DNA of 64,000 bases. Origin: Motiliproteus sp965230185. GTDB lineage: Bacteria > Pseudomonadota > Gammaproteobacteria > Pseudomonadales > Balneatricaceae. Each line of letters opens with the position of its first letter. Position 1 is the stretch's first letter. The notes beneath the pieces are model-generated. The model made no database searches. It was not told the DNA's origin and worked only from the letters and a program-made list of their open reading frames with translations. Location: contig OZ245995.1 in NCBI GenBank assembly GCA_965230185.1, positions 3,720,001-3,784,000 of the forward strand, read 5' to 3'. Made by a program: the position numbers and the translations under genes. Positions 20,162-28,553 of the stretch are shown here, piece after piece.

Positions 20162-20377
20162 TCAGGAGGGCGGTTTTCCAGCCGCCTGAACAGGCGGACA
20201 TGGGACTGACCCGTAGCTACAGAAGACACAACAATCCTGCTCTCTGGGTTTTAACAGTGCCTCACAACGGGGACACTGGTAAAAATACTGGCAGCTGTCC
20301 GCAGGCATAGTTTCTTTGGTTCGCGGTCCGCATTCCAGACAAGAAAGCACGGATTCTCGTATGATCTCAAAACTCAT
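20162..20377 (-). CDS. GDCCVxC-domain small Cys-rich protein
   Basis: The 71-residue protein has paired cysteines throughout: SCLEC, CQYFYQCPRC, then QDCCVFCSYGSVPCPP. The last motif matches the family known as GDCCVxC domain-containing (seleno)protein, here with Gln replacing the Gly, and is cysteine- rather than selenocysteine-encoded. The two CxxC-like pairs look like a zinc ribbon. These proteins accompany mer-type transport genes; their biochemical role is unknown. The ATG at 20377 is preceded by CCAAA and a run of 12 G on the coding strand, which replaces a normal ribosome site. Confidence 0.75.
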   Translation of the reverse strand: MSFEIIRESVLSCLECGPRTKETMPADSCQYFYQCPRCEALLKPREQDCCVFCSYGSVPCPPVQAAGKPPS

Positions 20378-20382
20378 TTTGG

Positions 20383-20394
20383 CCCCCCCCCCCC
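20383..20394. repeat. Homopolymer tract of 12 C (G on the coding strand)
   Basis: The run ends 6 bases before the start codon of the GDCCVxC gene. Tracts of this length slip during replication and could change expression of that gene. A sequencing length error is also possible. Confidence 0.6.
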
Positions 20395-20439
20395 TGCGGC
20401 AGCATTTCCCAGATGAGTATCTGATTTCACAATCATCTT

Positions 20440-22233
20440 TTAACTATCGCCCGACTTTTCCATTTCCTTGCGGAAGAAGTGATAGCTGTTCCCCCCGAAA
20501 GATTTACCCTGATAAAGCGCAAGGTCCGCCCTTCTGATCAATCTGTCCGGATCAAGCCCGTCGTCCGGGATAATTGCTATTCCGGCACTGGCACTTATGC
20601 GTACTGGATGGCCGGAGATTTTCATTGGCCGGCTTAATCGCGTCAGTATGTTTATTGTGGTGTGCTCGACATCCGATCTGCTGTCGATATTCTGTAAAAG
20701 CACTATAAACTCGTCTCCTCCCACTCGGGCGACAACATCCGATTCCCGCACACTGCCCTTCAGACGTTCGGCAACCTTAACCAGCAGCTGATCCCCGGCG
20801 GAATGCCCCAGGGTATCGTTGATCTCCTTAAACCCGTCAAGATCGAGGTACAGCATTGCGTAGCGGCCGGCATCCCGCCTGGCCAGATGGGTAGCCTGTT
20901 CCAACAACTCGTTGAAAAGGCGTCGGTTAAGAAGTCCTGTCAGAACGTCGTGGGCGGCAAGGTGGGCCATTTCGTCAAAGGCCTGTTTCATATTGGTAAT
21001 ATCGGTAACCACACAGACCACATGGGAGCATCGCTTTCCCTCTCTGATGGGTGAAACAGCGGCATGTACCCAGAGCTTCGTTCCGTCTGCGGCCTGATGT
21101 TCGAATTCTCCGGTCCAGTTTGCCTGTTCTTTGAAGGCCAGCTGCAGTGCCCGGGCCAGTCGGGGATACTTTTCTGCCGGGAACAATCCGGTTAACTTCT
21201 GCGTTTCCATTGCCTCAGGATGACACCGGAACAGTTTCATAAATTCGGTGTTCGCATATTCCGGACTACCGCTACGATGGGCGATCAGGACGGCGCAGTT
21301 AGTCTGCTCCATAGCACCGGAGAGCCGCAGTGTTGTACCACGCGCCTCTGTCAGGCGTCGTGCCGACTGCAGAGATGCTCTGATTACAAAAAAGCCGAGC
21401 ACTACCATCAGCAGCAGCGCAGCGATAAGCGGGACTTTAACAAAACCTAATACGGAGCTACCTGGCTGCCCTGCAATCCAGACCAGTGAGCCGAGATATG
21501 TCTGATCTGTCGTAAGAAGTGGGAGAGATGCCTGCTCGGTCAGAGGAAGGGGGGCGTCAGCATGCTGAAACTGCAAATCGGTCAGCCCATAACCTCTGGA
21601 TAATTCCAGCAGCCGGGGTTCATCAAACCGTTTCGCCAGAATCAGGACTGGCCGCGGACTGGGTACCTTCGGGGAACCATCCCCTTCGGGAGCCAGTACC
21701 GCTGCTCCGACCATCGCGGGGAAGTTGTTGATCAACAATACGCCGGAGACAGGGACCGGCACCGGCACCGGACCGGACTCGCGGGCACGGTTGATAAGCT
21801 CCCCCAGCCCTCCTCTGATACGCTCTGTATCTTCCCAGCTGACCGGCGATCCGTCCTGCAGTGACAAAACAATCTCATTGCCACTACCAAGAATCAGCAG
21901 CTCAGAAATACCAAACGCCTCGGTGAGATAACTCCCGATATTCCTGTCAATCCACTCCAGGTTTCTGGAGTGAAACGCATTCAGAATGGTATCGTCCCAG
22001 TATCCGTAGTCTCTGGCCAGCGCTGCCAGCTGGCTGCCTCTGTCTTTAAGGACAGCTTCGACATTACTTTGCGAGGCGGATCGGGCCTCCTCGTCCGCTT
22101 TCTGAGCGCTGTAGAAAACCACAGCGAGAATGGATATCACCACAACAGCTATCAACAGAGCCAGCGGCAATACGATCTGAAGAGCCGTCGCTCCTGCCAC
22201 CGAAGAGTATGATCCATGGTTAGTGTCAGCCAT
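20440..22233 (-). CDS. CHASE4-PAS-GGDEF diguanylate cyclase
   Basis: I start at the ATG at 22233, which has GGAGG 5 nt upstream; a longer frame begins at a TTG. The 597-residue protein has two membrane helices (about 17-45 and 265-285). They flank a periplasmic CHASE4-like sensor with ARDYGYWDDTILNAFHSRNLEWIDRNIG. A PAS domain (about 310-420, TEFMKLFRCHPEAM) is followed by a C-terminal GGDEF domain with intact ARVGGDEFIVLL and the LDLDGFKEINDTLGHSAGD motif. No EAL domain is present, so it should make c-di-GMP. It lies inside the metal island downstream of the PepSY gene, hinting at a periplasmic metal or redox signal. Confidence 0.9.
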   Translation of the reverse strand: MADTNHGSYSSVAGATALQIVLPLALLIAVVVISILAVVFYSAQKADEEARSASQSNVEAVLKDRGSQLAALARDYGYWDDTILNAFHSRNLEWIDRNIGSYLTEAFGISELLILGSGNEIVLSLQDGSPVSWEDTERIRGGLGELINRARESGPVPVPVPVSGVLLINNFPAMVGAAVLAPEGDGSPKVPSPRPVLILAKRFDEPRLLELSRGYGLTDLQFQHADAPLPLTEQASLPLLTTDQTYLGSLVWIAGQPGSSVLGFVKVPLIAALLLMVVLGFFVIRASLQSARRLTEARGTTLRLSGAMEQTNCAVLIAHRSGSPEYANTEFMKLFRCHPEAMETQKLTGLFPAEKYPRLARALQLAFKEQANWTGEFEHQAADGTKLWVHAAVSPIREGKRCSHVVCVVTDITNMKQAFDEMAHLAAHDVLTGLLNRRLFNELLEQATHLARRDAGRYAMLYLDLDGFKEINDTLGHSAGDQLLVKVAERLKGSVRESDVVARVGGDEFIVLLQNIDSRSDVEHTTINILTRLSRPMKISGHPVRISASAGIAIIPDDGLDPDRLIRRADLALYQGKSFGGNSYHFFRKEMEKSGDS

Positions 22234-22564
22234 CGCCGCCTCCGAACGCGAGGACTCCGCGACCGCTTCATACTTCAATCAGGAGCAGGTCTGGGGCACT
22301 GTTAATATACCCTCCATTTTAGATGCTCTTTGAGATAGCGGACGCTACCATCGAGGGGAATAACCACCACATCACCACCGGTATGATCTGTATCAATCAG
22401 TACCGGTTCCGGAACCTGACCACTACAGATTTGATGAGTATCCGGCCGTTCTGGGAAAAAGCTGTGAGAGTCCCCGGAAAGAGGAATTTGCTGTCACCAG
22501 CATGAGAGCGGGCCCTGACCGCTACAGCCCCCGGGATAATCACCTTCAGCTCTTCCACACTGGC
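22234..22564. other. Gap between the GGDEF and PepSY genes
   Basis: This 330-base stretch between two minus-strand genes shows no supported frame, no clear hairpin terminator and no recognisable operator. A promoter for the cyclase gene may lie here. Confidence 0.35.
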
Positions 22565-23659
22565 TTAACCGGCTTTGTATGCTTTGCGCACCGCGGCTTT
22601 CTTTTTCCCGTACCAGATCAGCAATCCGGTCACCGCAAAGAAGACCGGCACCATGCCCAGCAACGCATAGATAAAACGCCCTGAAACCCCAAAAAAGGAA
22701 CCGTTGTGAAGGGCAATCACCGTCTCTGTCAGCGTATCAGATACCCTCAGCGAACGACCGTCTGTGAAATTCAGCACGGTTGCGCAGTTCGTATCCAGCG
22801 TTACTCGCGTCAGACCAAGTAAAGACGGTATCTCATCCTCATGGCGCAGGGTCACCTCCACCGGCCGGGTATTTCGTACCGGAAACTTAATATGGGTAGC
22901 CATAGCATCCGGAAACAGCTGCTCGGCGGCAAAAATATAGTCCTCAGGGCCAGGGGTTGATATGCAGGACTCAGTTACCTCAACAGGGTGATGAGAAACC
23001 CCTGTTGACACTGTTTCTATGGGAGCAATCAACACCTGCCGGAAAACCAGCATTATCCCGCTGAGAGTTATCAGCAGTAATAACGGGACCAGGTATATTC
23101 CGGCGGTTCTGTGTAAAGCGGACAACAGCGCCCTGCCGGCAACTCCGCCGGGAATCCGGAGCGCTCGTCCGAGCCACCGGCGCCCCGGCCACCACAGCGC
23201 AATCCCCAGTGCCAGTAGCAGCAGGCTGGCAGTACCGGCAGCGCCAACGACAGTTGTTCCGGGATCGGACAGGAACAGGCTGCTATGAAGCCTGTAAACC
23301 CATTGCTCAAACCCGTTGACGTGGTTGGACACCGGGCTTGTTTCACCGCTGACAGGGTCAACAAAGAGCCGGGCAAACTCCTTTTTACCGTCCTGCTGGT
23401 ACCGGACCGAAAAGAGATAGTGGTCCCGAGGAGCCTGCGGTAGCGTGACGGAACGAATGTGCAGATTGTCGTAGTTGCTGGCCAGCTCAGAGGTGAGAAC
23501 ATCAACCCCGACCGTTTCAAGATCCAGATAATCGCTGCTCAGCTTCGGTGCATACTGCTGTTGCAGTTCGGCACGAAATACCAGTACAGATCCCGTGACG
23601 CCCAGCACAACAAAAATAAGTCCCACGCTCATCGCGAGGTAGAGATGCAGCTTTCTCAC
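22565..23659 (-). CDS. PepSY-associated membrane protein
   Basis: The 364-residue protein starts at a GTG with GGAG 7 nt before it. It has four membrane segments: near residues 8-28 (LAMSVGLIFVVLGVTGSVLVF), 140-155, 190-215 (GIYLVPLLLLITLSGIMLVF) and 325-350. Large periplasmic loops in between carry PepSY-like segments (RLFVDPVSGETSPV). The histidines RKLHLYLA, YRLHSSLFL, ALHRTAGIYL and ALHNGSFFG sit at membrane edges as in PepSY_TM proteins related to PiuB and the cytochrome-linked flavoprotein reductases, where they may bind heme. In this cluster a role as membrane electron donor for the periplasmic copper/cytochrome proteins is plausible but unproven. Confidence 0.8.
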   Translation of the reverse strand: MRKLHLYLAMSVGLIFVVLGVTGSVLVFRAELQQQYAPKLSSDYLDLETVGVDVLTSELASNYDNLHIRSVTLPQAPRDHYLFSVRYQQDGKKEFARLFVDPVSGETSPVSNHVNGFEQWVYRLHSSLFLSDPGTTVVGAAGTASLLLLALGIALWWPGRRWLGRALRIPGGVAGRALLSALHRTAGIYLVPLLLLITLSGIMLVFRQVLIAPIETVSTGVSHHPVEVTESCISTPGPEDYIFAAEQLFPDAMATHIKFPVRNTRPVEVTLRHEDEIPSLLGLTRVTLDTNCATVLNFTDGRSLRVSDTLTETVIALHNGSFFGVSGRFIYALLGMVPVFFAVTGLLIWYGKKKAAVRKAYKAG

Positions 23660-23799
23660 CGATTCACTCCGAATACCTGACTGGAGGTTGATTGTTCCGA
23701 AACGCTTTTGCCGGATGGAAAAATGATAAAGAGGAGTTATGGCTCAATGCCCGCGCCCTGTCAGATTCAGGTGTTGTCTGGCCTGTTCCCGGACAACAC

Positions 23800-24237
23800 T
23801 TATCGCTTGTGCCGTTGCTGCCATAACTGATACCCCCTGTCGGGCCAGAGACTCTGAAACCAGGCGATCACCGCTTCGATCTCCTGTTCGCTCAGCTTTC
23901 CCTGCCAGGCGGGCATTCGTCCACCAGAGCCCTCCGCGATGGTTTTCTTCAACATCGGGAACGGGTGATGCCAGGCATGTGCGGTCCCGTTCAGGGGAGG
24001 AGGCGGATAAAAGCCATCAGCGTCCGGCCTGATCCATTGAGGGGTCGCTTCGGCCTTTGCGCCGTGACACCCCGCACAATTCTCTTTATAGACCTGAGCC
24101 CCCAGAGCAACCTGTTCCGGACTGTACCAGCGACCGGTATCAGGATCCTGATGCCAGGGATCAAACTGATCGGAACAGGCCGAAAGCAGGAGCACCGTTA
24201 CCAGGGTTATCGTTTTAAAGCAGTCAGTAAACTTCAT
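23800..24237 (-). CDS. Lipoprotein c-type cytochrome with HAWHH motif
   Basis: The 145-residue monoheme cytochrome has a lipoprotein signal ending LLLSAC. It has one CAGCH heme site and a distal region GGRMPAWQGKLSEQEIEAVIAWFQSLWP, with M in MPAW the probable axial ligand. Between them lies PPPLNGTAHAWHHPFP, an unusual His-rich insert shared with the cytochrome at 33433-33903. It should sit on a periplasmic membrane face and shuttle electrons. It follows nosL on the same strand. Confidence 0.88.
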   Translation of the reverse strand: MKFTDCFKTITLVTVLLLSACSDQFDPWHQDPDTGRWYSPEQVALGAQVYKENCAGCHGAKAEATPQWIRPDADGFYPPPPLNGTAHAWHHPFPMLKKTIAEGSGGRMPAWQGKLSEQEIEAVIAWFQSLWPDRGYQLWQQRHKR

Positions 24238-24411
24238 CGATAGTCACATTCAGTCTCAGTGTTCCGGCGGCGCGGAAATTTCTCTTGCTGTTCCCGGCCA
24301 CTCGTCCCCTGTCCATTTTTTTTGGTAATGCCATCAGCACCGGTAAGACTACTGTTCGGAGCACTGTCAGGCTCCCTCTCACATCCGGCATTCACAGGAA
24401 GGTGAACCGGG

Positions 24412-24933
24412 TCATGACATCATCGTGGTGATCAATGCCAGATCCAGCTGCTCGAAGGAATAGAGCTTACCACCGTGCCGACCGGCAAAATCACGCGCCG
24501 TGGCCTCGGTGGAAAAACTGGCCAGGGTGGGTCCCTGCGCTCCCCGGCGATTGTGGCCCACCACATAGACAGCACTGCGCGCATCGATATAGCTTTCTCC
24601 GTCCACCAGTCGCCAGGGGGTTACCGCCATATCGTGGACGAAAGCGCTCTGAACGTTATGGCGATGCTCCGGATCCAGCCAGTAGGCGAACATATCCCGG
24701 GTCGAACAGAATTTCATGTTGTGGCTGTAGCCGCGCTCATAGAGCTGGCCTTTAGGGCCCGGAAAGTTGCTGATAATCATGCCGCAGAGGCGGCACTCGT
24801 CCCCCTGCTCTATTCTGGTGACCGTCTGTACCGTAGCCGAATTCTCTGCCTGTTTACTACAGGCGGGAAGCAGCAGGCTCATGCCCGCCAGCTTCAGCAA
24901 GTTGCGCCTGGAAAGGGTGTCTGGGTAGCTCAT
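24412..24933 (-). CDS. nosL: NosL-family copper-binding lipoprotein
   Basis: NosL is a copper chaperone that delivers Cu(I) for assembly of the CuZ site of nitrous oxide reductase. This 173-residue protein begins with a twin-arginine-like SRRNLLKLAG leader merging into a lipobox (LLPAC). It carries the family copper motif GDECRLCGMIISNFPGPKGQLY and the later MKFCSTRDMFAYWLDPE. It is placed among copper-resistance genes in the island rather than in the nos operon at 59-64 kb. It could serve the chromosomal NosZ or act as a general periplasmic copper chaperone for CopA. The ribosome site is weak. Confidence 0.88.
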   Translation of the reverse strand: MSYPDTLSRRNLLKLAGMSLLLPACSKQAENSATVQTVTRIEQGDECRLCGMIISNFPGPKGQLYERGYSHNMKFCSTRDMFAYWLDPEHRHNVQSAFVHDMAVTPWRLVDGESYIDARSAVYVVGHNRRGAQGPTLASFSTEATARDFAGRHGGKLYSFEQLDLALITTMMS

Positions 24934-25311
24934 TTTCGTTTTCTCGTATTCAGATCAGACCGCGTCGAAAAGCCTGACATCACTCCGGATCTTTGTACAG
25001 CTGTCATTTGTTGCGTGACGCTGTGGCTGTGTTCCCACTGAATTCGGGTTTTCATCTGATCCGGCTCAGCCCGGACGACTGTCATCGTCCAGCAGCTGTT
25101 TCAGCCGCTGCTGACTGGGAGCAGCAGAAGAAATGCCCGGGCCGATAGCGCACCAGGTCAGCATATAATCCACTATTGCCCCCCTCCCCAAGCATCCGAT
25201 GAACCTCTTAAAGCATATTGGCGGCGATATTGACGCCGAGACCATGGGATCCTTTGGAGGGCCCATAGGGCCCACAATGGCTTCTCCGCCATGGCAATCC
25301 GTATTCCACGC
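24934..25311. other. Gap between copB and nosL
   Basis: Within 378 bases there is no frame with family features. Short frames on both strands end in low-complexity or palindromic text around GGGCCCATAGGGCCC (25259-25273), which looks structural. It may be a decayed small gene or a promoter region for nosL. Confidence 0.35.
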
Positions 25312-26040
25312 TTAAAACCAGATCCGTACCCCAAGGACCAGTGAGAGATCGTCGGTGCTTTCGCCTTCGTCACGGGCGAAGTCGGCGCTGTTACCGAACA
25401 GCTTCCGCCAGTTGATACCGATATAGGGAGCGAGTTCTCTTCTGATCTCGTAGCGCAGGCGCAGCCCCGCCTCGGCATCGGACAGTCCCGACCCGATGCT
25501 TCGATCAGCATCATTCTGACCGTAAAGATTGACCTCAATTTCCGGACTCAGTATCAACCGCTGACTGAGCAGCAGTTCATATTCAACTTCCAGCCGCAGG
25601 GCGCTATCTCCCGATTCGGTGACGAAAAAAGCCAGGTCCACTTCAAACAGGTAAGGCGCCAGCCCCTGCACGCCGATGACGGCCCAGTCCTGGACAGGAC
25701 CCGGCTGAGAGTCGTGGCGCCAGCCCAGCTGGAGATCCCAGAACGGATCGATGGCGGTACTGTACAGGGCCTGAATTTCCGATTCTTCGGTACTCCCGTC
25801 CAGGCGTTCCCCCTCAAATTTAAACCAGAACTTACGGAGGTCCTTACCGACCCATCCCTGCACCTCCCAGACCAGCGGCTGCCCGGAATCCTCATCCCTG
25901 ATCTCCAGCTCGTCGAGCATGAATTTAAACAGTGTGGGGTCATCCTCGACGGCAGCCCGAGCGCCGGAGGGATAAGCCAGCAGCACCAGCAACGACGCCA
26001 TGACCAGAAAAGACGGGTAACGCTGAATCGAAACTCTCAT
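25312..26040 (-). CDS. copB: Outer-membrane copper resistance protein CopB
   Basis: The ATG at 26040 (AGGGACC just upstream, 11 bases after the copA stop) gives 242 residues with a signal peptide (FLVMASLLVLLAYPSGARA). The mature part is a beta-barrel. Signatures include EIRDEDSGQPLVWEVQGWVGKDL, KFWFKFEGERLDGSTEESEIQALYSTAIDPFWDLQLGWRHD, DLAFFVTESGDSALRLEVEYELLLSQRLIL and a final aromatic residue (VRIWF). It lacks the N-terminal Met/His-rich repeats of longer CopB/PcoB proteins. It is predicted to sequester or pass copper at the outer membrane together with CopA. Confidence 0.93.
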   Translation of the reverse strand: MRVSIQRYPSFLVMASLLVLLAYPSGARAAVEDDPTLFKFMLDELEIRDEDSGQPLVWEVQGWVGKDLRKFWFKFEGERLDGSTEESEIQALYSTAIDPFWDLQLGWRHDSQPGPVQDWAVIGVQGLAPYLFEVDLAFFVTESGDSALRLEVEYELLLSQRLILSPEIEVNLYGQNDADRSIGSGLSDAEAGLRLRYEIRRELAPYIGINWRKLFGNSADFARDEGESTDDLSLVLGVRIWF

Positions 26041-26051
26041 GGCCAGGTCCC

Positions 26052-28109
26052 TCAACTGACTATCACTTTTCTGAACATGCCCGGCATGTGATAGAGCAGA
26101 TGGCAGTGAAACGCCCACGCCTGAAGCGCATCCGCCGTTACCAGGAAGCTGATCTTGGCACCGGGCTGGACCACCACCGTGTGTTTTCGTGGCAGATGTC
26201 CGGGATCGCCGGTCTCCAGTTCACTCCACATACCATGCAGATGCATCGGATGATTCATCATGGTGTCGTTGACCAGAATAAAACGGACCCGCTCATTGTG
26301 TTTAAGATAGACAGGCTCTGCGTCCGCGAATTTGACGCCATCGACCGACCACATATAACGACGCATATTACCGGTCAGATGCAGCTCTATCTCCCGTCCC
26401 GGCTTCCGCTGATCAGCGGTAGGGTACAGGTTTTTCAGATCACTGTAGGCCAGTACCCTGCGGCCGTTATTGCGCAGACCGACACCCGGATCGCTCAGTC
26501 GGTACTGAGGGTTGTCCGCACGCATATCCACATGAGGACCGTATTCTGACGCCTTGTGCTTAATCACCGACTGGTGCTGATCGTGTGAAATACTTAAATC
26601 GTGAGCAAAGGGTTCAGGCGCCATCGTATGTGCAGAATGTTCTTTCATCGCAGGCATTGAACGGTTCGGCTTCGGGGATACCTTGCTGTGCGCCCCATGG
26701 CCATCGCCGGTTTGCTCCTGCTCGCCAAGCACGCGCCCAGGTGCCATTTGCATTCTCTGCGAACGCTGCTCTCCACTCCTATGGTCGCCTTCATGGCCTA
26801 TCATGCCTTCGTCGTCCTCCATACCCTCCATATGCTTCATGGCTGAAGATCCATATCCAGACATTGGCATCCTGGACATCGGTTTCTGGAGAATTGCCTT
26901 TTGGCGCCAGGCCTTTTCAGACAATGTATTTTCGGACATCGCCATGCCCTCATGAGACATCCCCATATCCCCGTGCGTAAGTATCGGTACCGAATCCATT
27001 GGCGGAATCTCCGCGCTCAGCCGCGGGTCCGGTGTCAGGGTGCCCCGGGCGAAGCCAGTGCGGTCGATGGCCTGGGCAAAAACCGTATAGGCCTTATTGC
27101 CCGCAGGCTCAACAATGACATCGTAGGTTTCAGCGACACCGATACGAAACTCCTCCACATCCACCGGCTGGATATGCTGTCCGTCGGCGGAAACCACCGT
27201 CATTGGCAGATCCGGAATACGGACATCGAAGAAAGTCATGGCCGAACCATTGATAAAGCGCAGACGGACCCTTTCGCCGGACTGGAACAGCCCCGTCCAG
27301 CCCTTAACGGGAGGCTGGCCATTCATAAGAAAGGTATAGGTGTATCCGCTGACATCAGACAGGTCCCGCTCACTCATACGCATCCGGTTCCACATCTGTC
27401 GTTCCTGCCAGGTCCGTCTCAGCCCCTTGTTCCGATACTCATCCCACAGCTCCCCAACGGTACGCTCATTAATGTTGTAGTAGTGACTGAGCTTCTTCAG
27501 CGTTGCGTAGATCGTTTCGGGAGACTCATCGCTCCAGTCCGACAGCATCACCACATAGTCCCGGTCATAGTCGAACGGCTCCGGCTCCAGTGGATCGATC
27601 ACAATCGCACCGTACATACCGCTCTGTTCCTGGAATCCGGAATGACTGTGATACCAGTAGGTGCCGCTCTGCTGCACCGGAAAACGGTAGGTAAAGGTCT
27701 CTCCCGGCCCGATACCCTGAAAAGAAATTCCAGGCACTCCGTCCATATGACTCGGCAATATCATCCCGTGCCAGTGTATCGAGCTGGTTTCACGCAAATG
27801 GTTTGCTACCCGTAAGGTAACGACATCCCCTTCGCGCCACCGCAACACCGGTGCCGGTAAGGACTGGTTAATCAGGGTCGCGGGACGTGGCTTGCCGGTA
27901 AGATTAACGGTAGTTTCGCTGATGGCCAGATCGAACTCAGTCCCCTCCATCCACGCCTTTTCAGCAACAGACTTCGTTGTTGCCAGGAGATTGAGGAAGC
28001 CAGCCTGAACGGGCGAATAAATACCACTGGCCAGCAGTCCCAGCACAAATTTTCGACGGTTCAGGCCCATTTTTCCGGGCGGCCACATCGTTGGTTTTTG
28101 GGTTCCCAT
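26052..28109 (-). CDS. copA: Multicopper oxidase CopA with Met/His-rich insert
   Basis: I place the start at 28109, where AGGAGG lies 7 nt upstream, giving 685 residues. A twin-arginine leader (NRRKFVLGLL) exports the folded protein. All copper motifs are present: SSIHWHG (about 113), YWYHSHSG (about 153), HPMHLHG (about 620) and AFHCHLLYHMPGM (about 668). Between about 376 and 510 there is a long Met/His/Gly-rich insert (HGDMGMSHEGMAM, HMEGMEDDEGMIGHEGDH, HGAHSK) that should bind several Cu(I) ions. The enzyme oxidises Cu(I) to less toxic Cu(II) using O2. It is followed by copB and preceded by SHOCT, propeller and cytochrome genes on the same strand. Confidence 0.95.
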   Translation of the reverse strand: MGTQKPTMWPPGKMGLNRRKFVLGLLASGIYSPVQAGFLNLLATTKSVAEKAWMEGTEFDLAISETTVNLTGKPRPATLINQSLPAPVLRWREGDVVTLRVANHLRETSSIHWHGMILPSHMDGVPGISFQGIGPGETFTYRFPVQQSGTYWYHSHSGFQEQSGMYGAIVIDPLEPEPFDYDRDYVVMLSDWSDESPETIYATLKKLSHYYNINERTVGELWDEYRNKGLRRTWQERQMWNRMRMSERDLSDVSGYTYTFLMNGQPPVKGWTGLFQSGERVRLRFINGSAMTFFDVRIPDLPMTVVSADGQHIQPVDVEEFRIGVAETYDVIVEPAGNKAYTVFAQAIDRTGFARGTLTPDPRLSAEIPPMDSVPILTHGDMGMSHEGMAMSENTLSEKAWRQKAILQKPMSRMPMSGYGSSAMKHMEGMEDDEGMIGHEGDHRSGEQRSQRMQMAPGRVLGEQEQTGDGHGAHSKVSPKPNRSMPAMKEHSAHTMAPEPFAHDLSISHDQHQSVIKHKASEYGPHVDMRADNPQYRLSDPGVGLRNNGRRVLAYSDLKNLYPTADQRKPGREIELHLTGNMRRYMWSVDGVKFADAEPVYLKHNERVRFILVNDTMMNHPMHLHGMWSELETGDPGHLPRKHTVVVQPGAKISFLVTADALQAWAFHCHLLYHMPGMFRKVIVS

Positions 28110-28205
28110 TAAACGTCCTCCTGGCTCATCGTCGCCACGCACATCTTTAATCCAGAAATATTCCCGGACAGGCAATCATCTGAGGCCCCACGCTTTACTT
28201 AGCTG

Positions 28206-28454
28206 TCATCCCTTTCTTATCTCATCCAGTTGCCGCTGAAAGGTATCCTCATCGATTTCCCCCCTGGCAAATCGCTCTTTCAGGCAGGCTTCGGCATAGC
28301 CCGACATATCCTGCCGGCGGCTTCTGGATGATTCTGTCATCCATTTAAGAATGGCAAATACTCCGATCACTGCGAGTACCACCACCATCAGCATCATAAA
28401 CATGCCTGCCCCCATCCCCCACCAACCATGGTCAAAGTTGTTATAACTGTGCAT
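28206..28454 (-). CDS. Small SHOCT-domain membrane protein
   Basis: The ATG at 28454 has AGGAG upstream and gives 82 residues. A His/Trp/Met-rich N-terminus (MHSYNNFDHGWWGMG) leads into one membrane helix (MFMMLMVVVLAVIGVFAI). The C-terminal SHOCT motif is ACLKERFARGEIDEDTFQRQLDEI. SHOCT proteins of this size often sit next to copper oxidases; their exact role is unknown. It lies about 95 bases upstream of copA in the same direction. Confidence 0.8.
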   Translation of the reverse strand: MHSYNNFDHGWWGMGAGMFMMLMVVVLAVIGVFAILKWMTESSRSRRQDMSGYAEACLKERFARGEIDEDTFQRQLDEIRKG

Positions 28455-28553
28455 AGCCGTCTCCTGACTTCTCGTCATTTTTCCTTTGTAACGCGGTTTC
28501 GGCTGACCCATTCCTGAATGGCAAAAGGTCAGCCAACCACTGAACTCACTGAA

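Noticed and set aside
25066..25275. 69-codon minus-strand frame between copB and nosL
   Set aside because: Low-complexity start, no ribosome site and no family features; at most a relic.
26901..27815. 304-codon plus-strand frame
   Set aside because: It is antisense to copA, whose copper motifs are intact.
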